Source: Mytilisepta virgata (Eukaryota; Mollusca; Bivalvia; Mytilida; Mytilidae). Taken from it: a DNA stretch of 64,000 nucleotides. The stretch covers positions 7,564,001 to 7,628,000 of the forward strand of contig CM051514.1 in NCBI GenBank assembly GCA_028015205.1, written 5' to 3'. Of the stretch, positions 14,401 through 29,400 are shown piece after piece. The notes beneath the pieces are model-generated. The model searched no databases. It was not told the origin of the DNA and saw only the letters and a list, made by a program, of their open reading frames with translations. The position numbers and the translations under genes are program-made. The stretch's first letter is position 1; each line of letters opens with the position of its first letter.

Positions 14401-17400
14401 ATCTTTCAATGTATTCATGTGAGCAAAAACAAACAAAGATATCACAATGTCATGCTCTATTGGTTCCTAAATTGCTTGTTATTGTGCTGTCTTGTTGGTT
14501 TGATATTTTGTGGGAGATTACACTGCCATTGCTTGTTATTATGCTGTCTTATTGGTTTGATATTTTGTGGGAGATTACACTGCCATTGCTTGTTATTATG
14601 CTCTTTTATTGGTTTGATATTTTGTGGGAGATCACACTGCCATTGCTTGTTATTGTGCTGTCTTATTGGTTTGATATTTTGTGGGAGATCACACTGCCAT
14701 TGCTTGTTATTGTGCTGTCATGTTGGTTTGATATTTTGTGGGAGACCACATTGCCATTGCTTTATTGTGTTGTCATGATGGTTTGATATTTAATTTTCAT
14801 TCTTTTGATACATGTATATCTTGGTAGTGTTTTCCCCCTGTATATTGTATTCACGAATTCGACTCATCTTTTGATTTCAATCTCATGGACTTTACACTTC
14901 ATTTTTTTGCTAATATTTTTGATTTCCACTATTTTTGAGGTAAAGTTTTTTCCTAATGAACACTAATATTACCTGTCAAAGGAGTCTGTACAGTCAACAA
15001 TGTTATTGTCATCAGCCGTCTCCAGTAGCAACCTCAGGCATTCTGTATGACCGTTTAATGCTGTAATTATATATTTACTTAGAAACTCACACTCATTTTA
15101 GTAACAGACATATTTATAGGACACAGACTCCAGTCCTCCCTTCTGTAGGTCTGGAGTCCAGCATAAACCTATACAGTTATTTTTAAAACAATCAAAACTT
15201 GGTGAAAACATGTGAATACTTCAAATCTGAACTTGACTGGAATAAAGTTGTCCACAAAAAATTCGAAATTTAATCAAAATTAATATACATGCACGTTATA
15301 CACAGATAAAAAAAAATCCAAAGTGGCAAAGAAAGAATTTAATAACTTTCGAGGGAAAACCTCAGGACATTTGATGCTAAAAATAGAAACAACCAACTTT
15401 CTATACTCACCTGCAGCATGCAAAGGTGTTCTTCTTGTCTGACCATCTTGGACTAGAATTGTGGCCCCTTGTAACAAAAGTGTTTCTACACATTCATGGT
15501 GGCCTTTGTAGCAGGCTAAATCTAACATGGTCCTTCCTAAAATCAAGATATAATTTTGAGACACATGGAAATTTCTGTTGCTCGAAATACCTTAACTATG
15601 TTTGCTAGTAAATTTTTCTACTTTTTTTTTTTACAAATTACCACAATTTAAAAGTATTATTATTTAGTATTTTAAATTTAGTAGCAGGAAATTATAATTT
15701 TGCTGAGAATTAACAAACCATAATTACATGTATACACAATAGTTTACATTGCACTGAAATGAGTTATCAATGGTATTTCATCATGTTTCTTAATAAATAT
15801 AGCGATGGAAACAAAGAGTGACAACTCCTATAAAATTGGCCAATATTATAATAAAGGCCATTTTTTCCATAAAAATAAACTTTGAAATTTGGCACCTTCA
15901 GTACTTTTCAAGCATCTGCCGACCCAGACTTAATTTTCAAGAGTTGTTTGACATGGATCAAGTCAAAATGAAAGTAAAAAAACAGCTGATCAACAATCAT
16001 TGCATTGAGTTTGACCTGAATATTTGCTCCAAACAAATCATTCCATGGACGATACTGTCTGTTCAGTCTACAATTACCGTGGGACAGCTCTGCAGACGAG
16101 TGTATGAGAAATGGAGGCTATTCGAGGCATTGAGAGCAGATAAGCCAATTGTTTAATCATAACATCATAGAGGTGAATGGGTTCAAACTAAATTTATATG
16201 TCGTCAAAATAAACACCTAAACTGAAAATCCCTTGCCTCTTTTGACAGCAAGTAAGTTAAAAAAATAAATTGAAAATCAATTGTCTGAGAACCACAGAAT
16301 TTATTTCAAGTGGCGTAATCTTCAAATATGAAATTATCTTATTACAAAACAGTCATACAAACCATTATAATCTCTAACATCCAGATTCATTATACATCCT
16401 ATTAATACATTCAGTGCTTCATTGTGTCCATTATATGCCTGAAAATCAAAATTTTACAAAAGGTCAGACAAATAGACAAACAGGTTGGATTTTTATGTAC
16501 ATTAACCCCATATTTATTATTTTCATACCAAGGACTAGGCATTTGTGATGAATCACAGGAGCTCAACCCATAGAGCTGCCTAGCACATCCAAAGGTGGCA
16601 GATAGGGGAGACCCTCATTTGGGGGTTGTCTGATTGTAATACAGAAACCCTAACAGCTGACCATAGTAGGTAATGTGGCTTAATTATCCAACCCTACCCA
16701 ACCATCTACGCTGTAAAGTGGAGTGAAATTGGTTCCCCTTTGTGTCCCGTTTTACTCCTACATGTATTTGAATTGTGTTTGATACATTGTTGAACTGGTT
16801 CTCATTCTAAAGAGGCATGAAATATTTGACACTAGACTTTAAGATTCTAATGTTTTCTTTAAGGCCAAAATAATTTTTTTCTTTCTTTCCTGTTACATGC
16901 CAAAAAATTTTAGGGTCTGTAGGTAGACTACATGTTGACCTCTGAATAACCTTTTAGGTGTTTTGGCATTGATTGTGCCTTCATTGTATAGCTCTAAATA
17001 TGCTGACAATTTTAAAATTTCAAGATTTTAAAAGCTAACATGCAGCTTGCTGGGGCTGACAGCATGCAAGCAGGCATATTGTCAATTAAGGAAGATGTGT
17101 ATATCTTTTTCAAAAATAGGAGAACTGCAACCGGAAGTCAATTTTCTGTTTTGATGTGCATTTTCACAAAATTTTCCCGTCAGTGGTCGGAGCTTTGTTC
17201 GGAGGGGTAACAGGAAACAGAGAAAAATTCTATTTTGGCCTAAGCAAAGAACAATAAATCAATGAATCCTATGGGGGAAAATGTATACAATATCAGACAT
17301 ATACATGTTCATAATTCCACTGAGGTTAGGAAAATGACACTGAAAATGATACTTGCCAAACTCTTGAGTACAATATTCTAGAACACATATCATCATGAAT

Positions 17401-20400
17401 ACATAATCATACACTTACTGCTAAATGAGCCGGAGAGTACATAGCTCCACTTCTCAGAAGGTCTGTAGCTGTTGCATCTAATAACTGTAATATATTGTTT
17501 AATCTTTTATTGATAAGATATATACTGTACATATATACATGAAACTGTAGTGGTACCTTGATAACACGTCCAATTAGCAAGCAGTTAGGAAATTTTATGA
17601 TCATCATCACAAATTGATTGACCGTTATAGTGTTCCAATATCTAAGATGATGTTGGACCTGCCCCCACTGTTGTAACATTTCATGTGCCTCCACCAATTT
17701 GCAGACTACGCGAAATTCGTCAGACCGTCGGACATTTCCGGTAAAAAATGGATCGGTCCGGTAAAATTTTGTTGAATTCCGGACCAAATGTCCGGTATTG
17801 TTTTTTTGGTTTATCGTATTTCCGGTAGTATACTAATATAAGAATTTAAGTTAAGAAAGAAATTTTGCCCATTAGAAATTTTGGTCTGGTAAAATTACAT
17901 TCGGTCTGGTAAAGCTAGGTTGTTTACCAGACCGAATGTCCTGTAAAATAAAAAATCATTCGCGTAGTCTGAATTTGTGACTTCCACCGGATTGACTTTG
18001 TTGAACTTCACGACGGGTGCCGTATATTGAGCAGGAACTGCTTACCCTTCCGGCGCACGTGGGTTCACTCCCGGTTTTTATAGTAGTGTTGTTCATTGTT
18101 TTTTAGTTTTCAGTGTTTATTTGTTATGCTTGTGTTGTTCAATTGTCTTCCCGGGTTTGTCTCTACATTGAATTATGTTTTTTTTTTCATTTGCTCCTTA
18201 GGTATATTTGTCCTCTTTCATACATGAAAATTTCAAGGTTTCAGATTTTTGTGATAATTCAAGCTACGGATCTTTTAATGTGCCGTAAAATCAAATACAT
18301 GTATTCTTACTTTTGATGCTGTGAATTCATTAATACGGTTTTTATTATTTTAAAAAAAAAGTAACAGGGTGGAGATGGCAATATTTAAAAGTCCCATTTT
18401 GATTTCTGCTAGTTAACTTTCTACTAATAAAATCTAATTCAATTGCATTAATTAATCTCACAGTATTGTCCAATGTCGAAGATTTGCAATAATAAAGCAC
18501 ACAAAAATTTGTGAATTAACGATACTTAAGATTCTAATGTTTTCTTTATTTGATATTTATTTTATTAAAATTTTGTAACTATAGATATTTAATTTTCATT
18601 TCAATGTTCTCTAAGTTTAGATTTAAATGAATATAAATAATGAATTTTTACATTTTCTTACTGTGGATTCCTTGTTTTCTAACTTCAGATTTAATATTGG
18701 ATTTACTGGCTTTTCATTTTGTTTATTTTTAATCTATGAATCTAATAGAGCACCTTTTCATGTAACTTTCATGTGAATTGATTTACATACCATTTCTAAG
18801 GACAATTTGTGCCCTTTGAGTGCTGCATAGTGAACTGTGTTATAACCATCATTGTCACGTATACCTGGACGGGCGTCACTTTTCAGAAGCAACTCAACTA
18901 CCCTAAAACAATATTCAAATTTAAAAAGATCTATTTTGCGACTCTAAAATAAATTCGTGGCTTGGATTTTTCAAGCAGTTAGGCCTAAATTAAAATATTG
19001 TTTGTTTGCTGGCAGCCGACCGACCCAAAAAATTTTATTGCCGTTTTTGAAAACATTTTTTTTTATTCCGGAATTTTCCCGGTTGCGGTTTAGAATCGAG
19101 TGCTGATTTCCGGGTCCCGCAGCGCCTTCCCTTTGAGGTTGTCATTCACCGCAGCGTCTTAAATGACCGCAGCGCCTTGATTAGTAACACCGCAGCGTCA
19201 TTGTAATTAAAAGTCAATTTGCAATAAAGCAGTATTTGACCACATTCAAGCACTTCTGTTGGCATTATAAATAATAGATATTTATATTTACTTGTCAATA
19301 GAAATTGTAGAATCTATTATGGATAGCCGAAATATGTGTATTCAGTTAAAAAACAAGATGTGCATTTCCACTTAAGTAAAAATAGATCGACGTTTTCTAT
19401 TGGTTGAAAGTGACGACATTTGACCTTTAAACACTTCTATTTATACCGACTGTTAAATACAAAAAAGCATGCAAAAAATGTGTTAAAACTTCTAGAAAAT
19501 ATGGATTTTATGAAATAATTGCGCTTGTGTAAGTTTTTGGGATTAAGAAATTAAACGATCGTGAATGGCTGTTGTCAAAAATATAAACAAACGATCGGAA
19601 ATGGGAAATCACCCTTTCACATGTCAAAACGATCGGAAGGACTACAAATACCTATATATCTGCATACTGTCATCCAGAATAAAACAATTTCAAAGATTAA
19701 AACATATGTTGACACATTTGACTTGAAAAGCCCTGCCTTTGTTTATACACATACTTTTTGTGTGTAGAATGGACGTGACACAAGTTGATAAAATTAACCC
19801 ACAGCATGAAAATCCGGTGTTTTTTTCAAAAATTTTGTAGTCACAATGAATAAAAAAGGATTTAAGTGTTTAATTGAAGGCAATACAGGGATGATTTTAA
19901 TGAGCAGAAGAAATAACTGAAATAGGGGAATTTTCTGGCAGGTTCTGTTTGGCAACTTTTCAAATAAATTTTGCAATACCAAATTAAATAACTACTAAAA
20001 TCATCCCTTGGGGGGTTAAGAATTTTTTTCAGTTTTGCTTTCAAACACGGAGAGTTCCAAGCATTTGATAAACAGATAAAAGGAAATGTTAAAGTATTTA
20101 ACCAGGAAACTATACAAAATAACAAATGCCCTGATGATTATTTCCATAAAGGGACAATTAAAAGATATAGACATGAAGATTGTAGGCACATAAAAAATAG
20201 AAGAATATTTAACTGATTTATTTTATGTTTGTTCCCTTACCTCTATAGTATACATATGTATATACTATTAATTTATTTATAAACATTTAAATACACAGAA
20301 AAAATATTTTCTGTTTATCAATACATGTTTTTTATATACACAATGTTTGCGCTTCGTTTCTTTCAATAAAAAATGTCGTTCGCGCGCTATGATTTTTGCG

Positions 20401-23400
20401 CCTTCAGAATTTTCTAGGGAGACCACTGTACATGCGGTTTTGATTTCCGGTAGTACATTGAAATGTTTCGAAGGTATACAAGTTTAATATTAATTTACAA
20501 ATAGAACAACACGACACGGAGGTCGAGGCATGGAAATTGCATTATGTGCAGAGATAAAAGATGTACAAGGCTCCCTACATTCATACTATTATATAAACAT
20601 CCAAAATATTTTTTCAGAAAAAAAATAAAATAATTTACCTACCTACCTACCCACATAAAAAATTCTGGGTAGGAGAATGGCAAACAAACAATATTTTAAT
20701 TTAGGCCTTATATACATGTTGTACAAACCTTTGACTGACTTAAAAATGAACCTGAGAATTTTTTTTCATTTTTATTGAAATGTTTAAAAAGCATGTCTTT
20801 TTTATATTAAGGTAATTAAAATTATTTTCAATTAACTTTTTTAAAATTGGGGATGATTATGATAATTGAAAAAAAAACCTGTAATATTGTACAAGAAGCC
20901 GTTTAACTACATGTATGTCTAATAAAAAATTGACAATTGACAAATACCACTTACAAAAAACAGAATTCAATAAAAAACCAAAGAAAATCACCTGTTTAAT
21001 CTACATTGGTTTCTCATTAAGTGGTTTTCATCTTTAATATAATATTCTAATTTAATCCTTCATCACATCAAAGCATAAGACAAGTATGATGGGCAAGAAC
21101 ACAAAAGAAGATAAAGCTGAAGAATATTAATACATAGTAACTTACTTGGCATCTGCATCAGAAGCTGCCGCATAGTGAAGCGGAGTGCATCCACGTCTGT
21201 CAGTGATGTTGACATTGCTTCCAGTTTCCAGAAGAATCGCCACACATTGGAGATGGACATGTGAAGCAGCATAATGCAGAGGAGTTCTAAATTGTGATAA
21301 AAACTTTTAAATTAGACAACTGTGAAGTCATGTCAACAGAAAGCCACTGTATCAGAAACTTGAATTCAAATTACTGAAATTATGATACTTATTTTTTATA
21401 ATGATATTGAATGGTTATTTTTCTGACTTCACCAAAACATGAAATTCATTTTTTGAGTCATTATTTTTTTCTTCAGTTGAAAATTCCAAAAGGGAACATG
21501 CTATATATTGTAAAAAAAGGAAACAAAGAAGGCCAGTGGGCCGAAACGTGCTTCTTTTACTACGTTAACCTTAATTTTTTTACTACAATGTCCATAAACA
21601 AAGTATTTTAAAATGTCAGAAGTGGATTCTTATCTTTATTTCTATATCTTAATCAAAAATATGAATATCCCTTTTGCTCATTTTGTAATTTTGTCATTTT
21701 TTTTAATTTGCCCGTCACTGTTTTGGATTATTGTTTTGGTTTTAAACATTTTAGGCCTTGAGCAAAACTGATGTGCATGTCTTGTGCAGCAAAACAAGTA
21801 TCACAGAATTAATTAAATATGTACCTTCCATCTACATCTAACAGTGACAGATTAGCACCAGTCTTCAATAGCAGTTCAACACAATCAACTTTCCTAAAAT
21901 AGATAATTGATTGATTAGACTAAACAAAATCCTCAGATTCTCATCTCAGATAAGGTCAACTTCAAACTGTTTCATACATATTTGAATTCAATTTCTCCTC
22001 TTTCTCTTGTTTATGTTATAAAATTCCCTTCAAATCTAATACTACAGTCTAATAAAATATTTGCAAAACTCATATCTTTTGCAATAGGATTGATAAGATG
22101 TATTAACAACACAAGCTGTTGGACATTATTTGTCCCTGGGAGTGAACACAGTTTAGGAAAATGAATATATATTTGGAAAAACCACATTAAAATATCTTAA
22201 AGTATTATTTTTGAAAATGGAATCCTAAATTTCATTCAAGTCATAACACCATGCCAAACTTATTAGACTGGACTTTACAAAACACACAAGAACATACCCA
22301 CTACATGATGCTCCATGTAGACAAGATCTGCCACAGTCATCAGCAATGTCTATATTTAACTGTGGCATGGAAGACAGTAGTCTCTTCATACAGTCTGTGT
22401 GGCCATTCAGAGCGGCTACATGTACTGGTAACATTCCACTTGTGCCTCTCCTTAATAGAAAAAATCCATATAAAATTCTTAATTTTGAAAAATATACATA
22501 CTGTGGATTCATTATTATTCGTTGTATATCAATTTTCATGGTTTTCATGTGTCCCAGTAAACCACGAATTTAAATACCCAAAGAAACATTATATTTGAAA
22601 CCACGGAGTTTTGATATACCTATCCGAGAGAACATGGAACAATTGAGTTTTCACAGCATGTACTTGAATACTGACATATGATGAGTCAGCTACATGTATA
22701 TCCCCGAAGGATACAGTTTTTTGTGTAATTTTGTCTTTGGTCATATATAAACACGCAGTTTTCTTTAAAAATATTTTGACTGTGTAAATTGTCGCGGAAT
22801 TCACTTCCGTTTTTTTAAATCAAGCATTCAAGGAAAATATTAATCCTAAGTAGGCCTAAACAATACAGACTTTCTCATAAATTACAGTAAAAACATCTTG
22901 TAAAAAGATAATAAATGAGACATTATTATTGATAGTAATCGGAGTAAAAATATGTATCTATATGCCCCGAGGAATTTGGTGACAAGTGATTGCAATTTCG
23001 TCAAAATATATTTCACACCTGACACACCTAACAAATAAATAATTACAGATTTTATTAATCTTGATAAATTCATGACAAGCTTTGTTCCGTTACAAATTTG
23101 AAGAATCTGTTTGTTAGACTTTTGTTTTATAAGCGCTGCAAATCAGTTCTCTACTGTACAATATCAAAGTATAATCGGAAAATTTTGTCACAGTATTTTC
23201 ATGATATTTGATGTAACAAGCCACGAATTTAAGTATTTCAACAACTTTTTTATATATTTTTTCTAAGCCAGCAATCCATGATTTTACGTATGCAAGGAAA
23301 TACCTTTTTAGCTCACCTGACCCAAAGGGTCAAGTGAGCTTTTCTCATCACTTGGCGTCCGTCGTCCGTCGTCGTCCGTCGTCGTCGTCTGTTAACTTTT

Positions 23401-26400
23401 ACAAAAATCTTCTCCTCTGAAACTACTGGGCCAAATTGAACCAAACTTGGCCACAAGCATCATTAGGGTATCTAGTTTAAAAAATGTGTCCGATGACCCC
23501 GCCTGTCAACCAACATGGCCGACATGGCTAAAAATAGAACATAGGGGTAAACTGCAGTTTTTGTCTTATATCTCAAAAACTAAAGCAATTAGAGCAAAAC
23601 TGACATGGGGTAAAAATGTTCATCAGGTCAAGATCTACCTGTCATGAAATTTTCAGACGAATCGGTCAACCCTTTATTGGGTTATTGCCCCTGAATTTTT
23701 AATTTTAAGGAAATTTTGCAGTTTTAGGTTATTATCTTGAATATTATTATAGATAAAGACAAATTGTAAACAGCAAAAATGTTCAACAAAGTAAGATCTA
23801 CAAATAAGTCAACATGACCAAAATCGTTGATTGACCCCTTATAGGAGTTTTTGCCCTTTAAAGACGGCATTCAGCGTAAACTTTGCTTTTAACATCTTTT
23901 CCTCTCAAACCACTGAGCCAATTGAGACCAGACTTTGATGGAATGGTCCTTGGCTGGCCCCCTTCCAAACTTATGTCTGGCATCCCCGACTTCCATGGCT
24001 GCTGTTACTAAAGATAGAAAAAAAGGGGGGGGGGGTGAATTTCAAAAACCTTCTTATATGAAACTACAAGGCCAGTTGGAACCAAAGTTGGCAGTAATGG
24101 TTTTTAGGAAGTTCTCTTTCAGAAATATGTCCAATGACCCGGACTGTTAACCAAGATGGCCGCCACAGCCGAACTTAGTTTAACATAGGGCCCTATGGGA
24201 AAATTCATTGAAAAATATTCTTGCCTTAAACCACTTGACCAATTGGAACCAGACTTGTCAGCAATGGTCCTTAGATGGTCCTCTTAGAGAGGTGTGTCTG
24301 ATGACCCGGACTGTGAACCAAGATGGCCGCCACAGCTGAACTTAGTTTAACATAGGCCCTATAGGAAAATTCATTGAAAAATTGTGTTGTCTGAAACCAC
24401 TTGACATATTGGAGCAGGACTTGGCGGCATTGGTCCTTAGGAGGTCCTTTTTCAGAAATGTGTCAAATTTCGTGGACTGTAAACCAAGATGGCCGCCACA
24501 GCAGAACTTAGTTTAACATAGGATCCTATGGGAAATTCACTCAAAAATCTTCTCGTCTGAAACCACTAAGTCAATTAGAATTAGACTTGGTAGCAATGGG
24601 TCCTTAGATGGTCCTCTTTCAGAATTTTTGTGCGACGACCCAGACTGTCAACCAAGATGGCCGCCACAGCAGAACTTAGTTTAACATAGGGCCCTATGGA
24701 AAAATTAATTGAAAAATCTTCTTGTCTGAAACCACTTGACATATTGGAGCCAGACTTGGCAGCATTGGTCCTTAGGAGATCCTCTTTCAGAAATATGTCC
24801 GATCACGTGGATTGTCAACCAAGATGGCTGCCACACCGAACTTTGTTAAATATTGGACCCTATAGAAAAATTCAGTTAAAAATCTTCTTGTCTGAAACCG
24901 CTTAGCCAGTTGGAACAAGACTTAGCAGAAATGGTCCTTAAATGGTTCTCTTTTAGAAATGTATCCGTTGACCTGGACTAAACCAAGATGGCTGCCACAG
25001 CTGAAATTAGTTTAACACAGAATCCTATAGAAAAACCAGCCAAATTGACTGCAACACTTAAATTTTTAGGTCTGCTCAAGGTGAAAAGTTAAATCCAGGT
25101 GAGCGATACAGGCTCTTGAGAGCCTCTAGTTTCTTTATCCAGGAAAATAAATGAATACACAGTAATCAATCACATAATTTTAAATTCAATATGATTTATT
25201 GTTGCTTTCAATCAAAGAGTTTCACCTTGTGATCTCTTTGACTATTGCAATTAAACAATTTTTTTAAAATTTTCTTTCAGTTATTTGTTCAAAACTTAAA
25301 CTAAGTGAATTCGAATAAACCTTTTTACATGTCCAAGTTTGAAATTTATTCCTTTTTAATTCTGACTCCACTCGTAGAAAAAAAAACTGTATTTCTGTCA
25401 GAATGTTTGGTTAATTGGGTTTTAAATCCCCTTCAGCAATTGGCTAAATCATGGTGTCCAGTTAATATTGGTGGAGGAGCCAGAGTACCCAAAGAAACCA
25501 CCGACCCATGGCAGGAAAACTGGCCAATTTCCTTCCCAGTAATTCAAGACACCAAGAGTCAATCTGTACAGATACATGTATAACTGTTAACAATCAAATT
25601 GGGTTTGTTTGATTTATCAGGAATTGCCTTACCTGTGTTTGAGATAACAAGAGTCGACTGTATATATGTTTGATCATTTAATACCACGGTCTATCTTGCT
25701 AAAAATTGAAACCAAAAATAATTTTCATTATGGTAAAAGGATACAAACCTCATAGGATCAGCACCTTGTTCTAACAATGTGTTAATCAGTAATTCGTGAC
25801 CGTATCTAGCTGCTATATGAAGAGAGGTATTCCCATTCTTATCACAGGCATCTATTTCAGCACCTAGTATGTACAAATTGAAAATTTGTTAAAAATATCG
25901 TACACATATAATTTTTTTAAAAATTATACAAAATATTGTTATGCATATTTTTCAGCTAGAGTAAAAAACTTTCATCAAATTTGGGTAAATATATGTATAT
26001 TTAAGCTTACACTTATGAAAATTACAATTAACCTTCATTCTGATCAATACTACGTAATAGTATTAACTGAACTAAAGATCACATTTATACACACTCCTCC
26101 CCCATCCTTATTTACTGTAAATTCAGAAATTATTGCGTGCATTTATTATTGTGATTTTGTCATTTAAGATCCAAAATGCGATTTTATTTTTTGTGATATT
26201 GAGAAAAATCCTGCTTCATTCATATAAAAAATTCCAAAATGCGAGTTTAAATTATTGCGATTAAAACCCTGACGCATTTTTTGCTATAATAAAAACATCG
26301 CAATAATTTCCAAATTTACAGTAATCTGTCACAAGGTCAATCAAACTTATCAATCAATTTTCATTGACCTGGACCCAGAAAAATAGGGAGGATTTTATCT

Positions 26401-29400
26401 TTTATTCTTATATCCATAATCTCAAGTTGCAACCATCAAATCTATGACTGATGACAGCAAATATTACAATACAATACAGTTATCTCCTATCACAGAAACC
26501 ATGTCAAACAGTACAAAATTACAAAAGTTAGTTCATGTGAAAAGTACTGTCATTTTTTGCTTTTATAAATGACATTAATAAAATTCCAGAATCATAATTT
26601 AATGAAAAAATTTAAAAACAATTTGAATGGAGTGAAATATGTCAATAACTGGTACTAAACCATTGCCTGTTTTAACTACAAGCATTGGTACTCTTTACTG
26701 AATGCATCATTAAACACATGTATCACACAAAAATGCTATATTTTTCATACAAACATGCACACTCTTCAAGTTATACATTTCACTAACAAATTTATTTCAA
26801 ATGACAAACAAGAATAAAACCTCACCATGCTCTATAAGAGTCTGTGCCCTTGTAAATCTACCATGCAATGCAGTCATGTGTAGTGGAGTTCTACCGTCCA
26901 TACACTACAACAGACAAACATCCTACAGGTTAATATACACATAATAAGGAATCTACAAGTGCTATGTATTTGGTGATTGTTACTCAGAATACAAATGACA
27001 ATTTTTTATTTGTCAGGAGGGATTTTTTTTTCCAGGCAGAAATAAACAAATACAGTAATACGTCCATATCATGTCTCTAATTCATATACAGTCAAACCTG
27101 TTTTTAACGGCCACAATTGGGACAAAAGTAAAGTGGCCGCATAAAACGGGTGACTGTTTCAATCAAGTTTTCGTTATCGTTGTCTAACAAACAAAAAATG
27201 ACAGTTCAATTGAGGTGAAACGATGTATAATCCACAATCAACCGTATATGAACGATGGGATTGATACTTGGAATGATAGTTTAAAGATGATTTGAAATTT
27301 ACGATGTTTTTAACATGTCTAGAAAGGGAAATGACCGTTTAATTTTCCAGCTTGGACACCATTTTTGGGAACGCTGGCCGTGAAAGAGAGGTGACCACTT
27401 ATTCAAGTTAAATTAACACGTAAAACTGTTAGGGCGGATTCCAGGCCGACCGCTTAAGGTAGGTAGCTGCTGAATTAAGGTGACCGTTAGGACAGGTTTG
27501 ACTGTAACCTAGTAATAGTAATATTTTTACAATATGCTGAGTAATTTCAAAATTTGGGACTCTGATTCAATGGAAGAGTTTCTGTCTGATATGTGTGTAT
27601 TATCCCATTAAGATATATTTAATTATGGTTGAAAAATCTGTTTTGAACATGTATTGGCTGTAAAATGGATTAAAAATTGGTTCAGAAGATTTTGCAGATA
27701 TTCTAGTGTCTAAATACAGTCAAACATGCTTTAAAGGGCACCTCTATATACATGTATAGCAAATCAGTCTGTAGAGGGCACTATGACACAGTCCATATCA
27801 TGTAAAAAACTTGTACATAAAGGGCACTTCTCTGGCTACCCAAAACATTAATCCCATTATCTTTTACGTTTTATTGGGGTTTTTTTTGTCAATTTTATTT
27901 TTATTTACCTACAGCCTAGTTGACACATTTCTCTACCCTTTATTATTTGTTTATAAAGTATACTTTTACAACTTTATTTTTATTGTATATCTTATACATG
28001 TACATTTAGTCGGAATAATTAGCGTGTTCTGAGCTGAAATTTATGCCCCTGGATAACTTTCTTTTGTAACAACTTTCAAAGTATTATTAAACATTTTTAA
28101 ACTCTATTCTAATACTGATCTTTGTAATTTACACAAAAATCTTCTTCTAAATAAAATTTTTAATGATTTTGAATACTTTGCATGCATTAATACTGAATAC
28201 ATGTTAAAGACTGACAGAGGAAGACATTTCACACATGCTTATAAGATAGACATACTTCTTCTCTCACCAACTTCCTTTATTTCAACTCTGGTAGTCTTCT
28301 GTAGTTAGGGAAGAAATTCAACTTCAGTATTACATGTATAAGGAAGACAAATCATTAAAAGTAAATCTAATGCATTGTAAATATTCAGCAGAAAGAAATC
28401 CACACAATTCCATACTCAAATAACATGTGATACATACCTACATTTACTTGTATTAATCCAGATGTAAACAAATTCTGACAATTTTAGTCTTTTATCTAAA
28501 TAATCATACAATTTACCTGGTTCTTAGGATTTGCCCCTTCATTCACCAGGATTTCTAAACAGATTCCACCATGAGTGGATGATGCTGCATAATGCAATGG
28601 GGTCTGAAATAAATTTCATTATGCCAGATTATATTAAATTTGAAATACTGCTATGTAAATATGTAATGATACAACCTGGGTGATTTCCAAAAACAAAAAC
28701 TTGTAAAAACCATAAAATTATTGCTGAATATCATATTGTCATTATTTTCCTTGCCTAATTGCTTTATACAGGAATAAACACATATACACTGTAAAACTTG
28801 ACAAAAATAGGTCAATAAATACAAACCAAGCCTTTGTGATTGCAGACATTGATGGAAGCTCCAAAACTAAGTAGTTCTGTGACGACGACATCTTGTCCGT
28901 TCAGACACGCAATATGTAAAGCTGTATTCCCATGTATGTTAACTGCATCATATTCCACGCCTAGTTCTAGTAACAATCTAACAACACTGACTTGTCCACT
29001 AGCTGCTGCAGCATGAAGCGGTGTGTACATCTGAAATAAAAACATGACATAAATTCTAATGCAAATTTTTTGGAAATGTTTCCATGGCTACTAAGCCATA
29101 TTAATTCTGTAAACAAGGTTCAAAAAACATTTTGAATTGAAGGAGCTTTTATTAAGGTGTTTATAACAAATTTCAAAATTCATTTTGCAGTATAACTGCT
29201 CAGTGCAAAGACGACCAAGATCTATTGGTACCTTGTTAAAATGATTTCGCTAATATGGGTATAACAAAAGTTTGCAAATTTAAGGACTTTTAAGAAATAA
29301 CTGATGGGAATCTTGTGTATACATACTAATAATGATAACAAATATGTTTCCTTTTAAGTAAGATTTCAAAAACCAATACTTGTATTTTTTTTCTCATTTA

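Noticed and set aside
14463..14770. CRISPR-like array
   Set aside because: Units are contiguous with no unique spacers; this is eukaryotic minisatellite DNA.
14409..14786. 125- and 119-codon hydrophobic plus-strand frames
   Set aside because: Both are products of the 57-bp minisatellite, whose length is a multiple of three; no start context or conserved domain.
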